9,403 nt of DNA from an uncultured Bryobacterales bacterium (lineage in GTDB: Bacteria; Acidobacteriota; Terriglobia; Bryobacterales; UBA6623), in assembly GCA_946887065.1 (NCBI GenBank), contig CAMPKL010000099.1, forward strand, positions 1-9,403, read 5' to 3'. A program made the translations under genes and the position numbers. How positions within the stretch are numbered: the stretch's first letter is position 1; each line of letters starts with the position of its first letter. The notes under the pieces are model-generated. The model did no database searches, was not told the DNA's origin, and worked only from the letters and a program-made list of their open reading frames with translations. Shown here piece by piece: positions 6,309-9,403 of the stretch.

Positions 6309-8252
6309 CTACTTGCCGTCCAGGGCTTTGACGATGGCGTCGACGTCATAAACGCAGCCGCCCCAGGCTCCGCCACCCAAACGTTGCAGTGCGGCCCATA
6401 GTCGTGTGTCATCGGGCAGCTCGGGATGCGGGGCTAGATCCGGCCGCGAGTCGCGGGCCGCCAACACGGCGGCGCCCTCCTCGGGACCAAACGTCTCGCC
6501 GCCGTGGCCGACGAGATTGAGCGAGCCTTCCAGCGTATTGCGGTCAACGACGATGCTGACGATGTCGCCCTCGATCAGCTTGCCGACCGGGCCGCCGGCC
6601 AGGGCTTCGGGGCCGACGTGGCCGATGCAGGCGCCGGTCGATACGCCGGAGAATCGCGCGTCGGTGATAACGGCCACGTGCTTGCCGAAGGGCAAGTATT
6701 TAAGCGCGGCGGTGATCTGGTAGACCTCCTCCATGCCAGAGCCCATTGGGCCGCAACTGCACAGCACGATGACGTCGCCGGGGTTGATTTGGCCGTCCTT
6801 GATGGCGCGAATGACGGCGGTCTCGCGGGTGAAGATTCTGGCCGGGCCGGTCTTGCGGTATCCGCCGTCTGCGTCCACGACGGAAGGGTCGATGGCTGTG
6901 GCCTTAACGACAGAGCCTTCGGGGGCGAGATTGCCGAGGCAAAAAGCGATGGTGCTGGTGAGGCCGCGTTTCTTGGCGGTGTCGGCGTCCATGATGACGT
7001 CGTCGGGGTCTACTCCGTCGCGGTCGCGCAGCATCTGACGCACGATGGTCCGGCGCTCGGAGGCTTCCCACCAGTCGAGCGTTGCGCCTAGTGTTTGGCC
7101 CGAAGCCGTAAAGGCAGAGAGATCGAGCAGGCCCATGCGCTTGAGGTGCAGCATGACTTCAGGCACGCCGCCCGCTAGGAAGGCCTGCACGGTCTTGTAC
7201 ATCGTAGGACCGTTGGGCAGGACGTCGACCAAGCGCGGCACGCTGCGATTCACTTCTTTCCAGTCGTCGACCGTCGGTCTGCGCAGGCCGGCTGCATAAG
7301 CGATAGCAGGCGTGTGCAGCAGCAAGTTGGTCGATCCGCCGAAGGCCGCGTGAACCACCATGGCGTTGCGGATGGAGGCGTCGGTGAGGATGTCCTTGAC
7401 GGTCTTGCCCTTTTGCTCGAGATCCATGACCGCGAGGGCGGAGCGGCGCGCGGCATCCAGCCAGATCGGCTGGCCCGAGGGGGCTAGAGCGGAGTGGGTG
7501 AGAGCGAGGCCAAGCGCCTCGGCGACGACTTGCGATGTGGCCGCGGTGCCCAGGAACTGGCAGCCGCCGCCGGCGCTGCCGCAGGCCCGGCAGCCCGCCT
7601 CGGCGGCCTCTTGCAAGGTCATCTCGCCGTGAGAAAATCGCGCGCCGATCGACTGCGACTTGCCGGCGTCCTCGGCGCCGGCCGCGGGCAGCGTGACGCC
7701 GCCGGGGATCAACACGACAGGCAGACCGTGCATCGATGCCAGGGCGATCATCATCGCGGGCAGGCCTTTGTCGCAGGTGGCCACGCCGATCACGCCCTTT
7801 CGCGTGGGCAAGGAGCGAATCAAGCGGCGGAAGACGGTGGCGGCGTCGTTGCGGTAGGGCAGCGAGTCCATCATGCCGGTGGTGCCTTGGGTACGTCCGT
7901 CGCAGGGGTCGCTGACAAAGCCGGCGAAGGGAATGCCGCCGCGCTTCTTCACCTCTTCGGCCGCCGCTTGCATGAGCAAGCCAACCTCGAAGTGTCCGGT
8001 GTGATAGCCAAGCGCGATGGGCTTGCCGTCTTCGCTGCGGATGCCGCCTTGGGTCGAGAGGATCAGAAACTCCTTGCGTCCCAACTCGAGTGGGTTCCAA
8101 CCCATGCCGGCGTCTTGCGTCCAACCGAAGATGTCGCCGGAGGGCGCGGTGCGGAGGATTTCAGGCGTCAGCGGCAACTGGCCCTGGGGTCCGGGGGCCT
8201 GGGTAGTGATGTCGTAGATGGAGCGGTCTTGGGAGTCGAAGATTGGGTTCAT
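6309..8252 (-). CDS. D-xylonate dehydratase, YjhG/YagF type (IlvD/Edd family)
   Basis: This is a 647-residue iron-sulfur dehydratase of the IlvD/Edd superfamily. The start ([20 protein letters not shown]), GTQGGIR-like [32 protein letters not shown] and ATCDKGLPA blocks match the YjhG/YagF branch that converts D-xylonate to 2-keto-3-deoxyxylonate. They fit less well with dihydroxy-acid dehydratase IlvD or phosphogluconate dehydratase Edd, which are shorter. Likely cluster ligands are Cys117 (DPCDG), Cys160 (CDK) and Cys231 ([14 protein letters not shown]); Cys221 and Cys224 are also present. [13 protein letters not shown] and [18 protein letters not shown] are intact, as is the C-terminal [12 protein letters not shown]. 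The length is typical of the YjhG/YagF branch. An AGGGGG ribosome binding site lies 6 nt before the ATG. It follows metW by 36 bp on the same strand and is probably co-transcribed with it. No xylose dehydrogenase, sugar transporter or downstream keto-acid gene is in view, so the true substrate could be another aldonate. Confidence 0.93.
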   Translation of the reverse strand: MNPIFDSQDRSIYDITTQAPGPQGQLPLTPEILRTAPSGDIFGWTQDAGMGWNPLELGRKEFLILSTQGGIRSEDGKPIALGYHTGHFEVGLLMQAAAEEVKKRGGIPFAGFVSDPCDGRTQGTTGMMDSLPYRNDAATVFRRLIRSLPTRKGVIGVATCDKGLPAMMIALASMHGLPVVLIPGGVTLPAAGAEDAGKSQSIGARFSHGEMTLQEAAEAGCRACGSAGGGCQFLGTAATSQVVAEALGLALTHSALAPSGQPIWLDAARRSALAVMDLEQKGKTVKDILTDASIRNAMVVHAAFGGSTNLLLHTPAIAYAAGLRRPTVDDWKEVNRSVPRLVDVLPNGPTMYKTVQAFLAGGVPEVMLHLKRMGLLDLSAFTASGQTLGATLDWWEASERRTIVRQMLRDRDGVDPDDVIMDADTAKKRGLTSTIAFCLGNLAPEGSVVKATAIDPSVVDADGGYRKTGPARIFTRETAVIRAIKDGQINPGDVIVLCSCGPMGSGMEEVYQITAALKYLPFGKHVAVITDARFSGVSTGACIGHVGPEALAGGPVGKLIEGDIVSIVVDRNTLEGSLNLVGHGGETFGPEEGAAVLAARDSRPDLAPHPELPDDTRLWAALQRLGGGAWGGCVYDVDAIVKALDGK

Positions 8253-8258
8253 GGCGAA

Positions 8259-8264
8259 CCCCCT
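8259..8264 (-). promoter_or_regulatory. Ribosome binding site of the xylonate dehydratase
   Basis: On the minus strand AGGGGG lies 6 nt before the ATG at 8250-8252, inside the 36-bp gap after metW. It fixes the start codon and shows that translation does not depend on metW overlap. Confidence 0.7.
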
Positions 8265-8288
8265 ATTTTACGTGGCTCACGCAGAGAT

Positions 8289-8921
8289 CTACTTGCTGAT
8301 CAAATAGACGGCTGAGTCGGCCAAGAGGCTGGGACGGTAGGAAATGCGGCGGTCCCCACGTAAGAAGAACGATTTCTGAACGGTGAGGCCGTCGCGGCGG
8401 ACGAGTTCTTCGAAGTCGGGGATCGTCACGAAGTGAACGTTGGGCGTGTCGAACCACTCATAGGGCAGATGTTTGGTCTTCGGGGCGCGGCCTGTGGCGA
8501 GCAGGGAGAAGCGCGCCGACCAGTGTCCGAAGTTGGGAAACGCGATAATGGCGTTTTTGCCGACGCGGACCATTTCGTGCAGCACGTCGCGCGGCTTTAA
8601 GGTCTCTTGCAGGGTTTGGCTAAGAACCACGTAATCGAAGGTCGCGTCGGGGTAGTCGGCTAAGCCTTCGTCGATGTCGCTTTGGTAGACGGACAGTCCG
8701 CGCGAGACCGCTTTCTGGACCTTCCCAGGAGAGATTTCCACGCCCCGCGCTTTGCAGTTACGCTGCGCTTCAAGCCAAGCAAGCAACTCGCCTTCGCCGC
8801 AGCCCAAATCGAGCACGCGGGAGCCTTCGGCCACGATCTCGCCGATGATTTTGTAATCGCCGCGCCCCAGTACTTCGGGGACGAAGTCGGGTATCGCGGC
8901 GGTATTAACTGCGGACGCCAT
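8289..8921 (-). CDS. metW: Methionine biosynthesis protein MetW
   Basis: This is a 210-residue class I SAM-methyltransferase-fold protein. Motif I is RVLDLGCGEGELLAWL (residues 35-50), followed by GVEIS (60-64) and QSDIDEGL (80-87). The C-terminal half carries the MetW-specific stretches AFPNFGHWSARFSLL, LPYEWFDTPNVHFVTIPDFEEL and SFFLRGDRR. In other bacteria MetW is encoded next to metX and is needed for, or supports, the homoserine acyltransferase step of methionine synthesis; a methyltransferase reaction has not been clearly shown for it. Here it directly follows metX across 89 bp, which supports the assignment. AGGTGG at 8925-8930 lies 3 nt before the ATG. A perfect TATAAT reads on the minus strand at 8934-8939, but no -35 partner is visible and it would give almost no leader. 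Confidence 0.96.
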   Translation of the reverse strand: MASAVNTAAIPDFVPEVLGRGDYKIIGEIVAEGSRVLDLGCGEGELLAWLEAQRNCKARGVEISPGKVQKAVSRGLSVYQSDIDEGLADYPDATFDYVVLSQTLQETLKPRDVLHEMVRVGKNAIIAFPNFGHWSARFSLLATGRAPKTKHLPYEWFDTPNVHFVTIPDFEELVRRDGLTVQKSFFLRGDRRISYRPSLLADSAVYLISK

Positions 8922-8950
8922 AAACCACCTGTAATTATAGACTTGGACTA

Positions 8951-8993
8951 CTGCGGACGGCCGCAGGTTGCATCGGACGGCCGGATCGGGCCG
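8951..8993. repeat. Short inverted and direct repeats between metX and metW
   Basis: The 89-bp gap between the metX stop and the metW start contains two GC-rich hairpins. CTGCGG-ACGG-CCGCAG spans 8951-8966 with a perfect 6-bp stem. CGGCC/GGCCG spans 8978-8993 with a 6-nt loop. A 10-base direct repeat, CGGACGGCCG, occurs at 8954-8963 and 8974-8983, exactly 20 nt apart. Neither hairpin is followed by a T-tract on the minus strand. They may protect the metX message end, set relative expression of metX and metW, or mean nothing. Confidence 0.45.
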
Positions 8994-9010
8994 CTGAACG
9001 GCAGCAGCGC

Positions 9011-9403
9011 TCAGCGAGCCGCGCCGGCGGGCGTAAGCTTCTTGAAGGTGCTGGCCAAAAACCCGCGCACGACCTCGGTCTGCTCGCCGGCCTCGACCAG
9101 GAAGGCGTCGTGGCCGTAGCTGGAGGGCAACTCGACGTAGGCGACGTCTTTAACTCGCCCGCGCAACGCCCGCACGATCTCTTGCGACTGGTAGCTGGGA
9201 TACAGCCAGTCGGAAGTGAAGCTGATCACCAGACAACGGCCATCGAAGGGCTCGAAGACGTCTCCGAGCGAGGCATGGCCGAGACTCAGATCGAAGGTAT
9301 CCATCGCCTTGGTGATGGCGATATAGGAGTTCGCGTCGAAGCGTCCGACGAACTGGCCGCCGCGATAACGCAGATAGCTCTCGACTTCGAATAGGCTCGA
9401 TTC
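9011..9403 (-). CDS. metX: Homoserine O-acyltransferase MetX, C-terminal part (cut by window edge)
   Basis: The minus-strand frame is open from the right edge to the TGA at 9011-9013 and gives the last 130 residues of an alpha/beta-hydrolase. The visible start contains FEVESYLRYRGGQFVGRFDA and NSYIAITKAMDTFDLS, both diagnostic of MetX. The two late members of the catalytic triad are present: Asp in FTSDWLYP (codon 9209-9211) and His in SYGHDAFL (codon 9110-9112). The nucleophile serine lies outside the window. MetX transfers an acetyl or succinyl group from CoA to L-homoserine, the first committed step of methionine synthesis. The specificity determinants are not in view, so acetyl versus succinyl is undecided. 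It is the upstream member of the metX-metW-dehydratase run; its promoter, and any riboswitch, lie beyond the edge. Confidence 0.95.
   Translation of the reverse strand, partial: ESSLFEVESYLRYRGGQFVGRFDANSYIAITKAMDTFDLSLGHASLGDVFEPFDGRCLVISFTSDWLYPSYQSQEIVRALRGRVKDVAYVELPSSYGHDAFLVEAGEQTEVVRGFLASTFKKLTPAGAAR

Noticed and set aside
5360..6412. 350-codon open frame on the minus strand across malQ
   Set aside because: It is antisense to the catalytic core of malQ, has no recognisable motif and Arg/Ala/Pro-rich low-complexity composition, as expected for an antisense frame in GC-rich coding DNA.
7159..8124. 321-codon alternate minus-strand frame, and 273- and 195-codon plus-strand frames, over the dehydratase gene
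   Set aside because: The dehydratase frame is full length with all family motifs; the others are Arg/Gly-rich shadows.

Overview
This is a gene-dense, GC-rich chromosomal window with seven protein-coding genes: five complete, one cut by each window edge. I see no mobile element, CRISPR array, rRNA or tRNA. The gene set is mostly housekeeping: tRNA modification, glycogen/maltodextrin breakdown, methionine biosynthesis and an aldonic-acid dehydratase. The best guess for the source is an Acidobacteriota-like (Solibacter/Bryobacter-type) bacterium. The grounds are the style of the TolC-family protein and the small OmpA-like protein, the metX-metW pair and the TreX-like debranching enzyme. This is inference from family resemblance and I hold it only moderately.

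Layout. 1-423 (-) is the N-terminal part of a secreted TolC-family outer-membrane protein. It diverges from truA (580-1365, +), tRNA pseudouridine synthase A. truA runs tail-to-tail into a small membrane-anchored coiled-coil protein with a shortened OmpA-like C-terminus (1320-2009, -), and the two overlap by 46 bp. A 90-bp divergent gap (2010-2099) then leads to the + strand pair glgX (2100-4229) and malQ (4226-6301). These overlap by 4 bp (ATGA) and are almost certainly translationally coupled. A 10-bp-stem hairpin sits just upstream of the glgX start.

The right third is on the - strand. Reading leftward it is metX (cut by the right edge, C-terminus at 9011-9403), metW (8289-8921), then a YjhG/YagF-type D-xylonate dehydratase (6309-8252). 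It ends only 7 bp from the malQ stop, so the two transcription units converge with no room for an intergenic terminator.

Function. GlgX removes short branches from glycogen or limit dextrin, and MalQ then rearranges the released maltooligosaccharides, so the pair forms a compact alpha-glucan recycling operon. MetX acylates homoserine and MetW is its usual partner. The dehydratase lies 36 bp after metW with a good ribosome binding site, so it is probably co-transcribed with the methionine genes. That is an unexpected pairing. I found no clearly new multi-gene system. The points most worth a second look are the minimal OmpA-like domain, the metX-metW-dehydratase linkage, the glgX leader hairpin and the two very tight convergent junctions.
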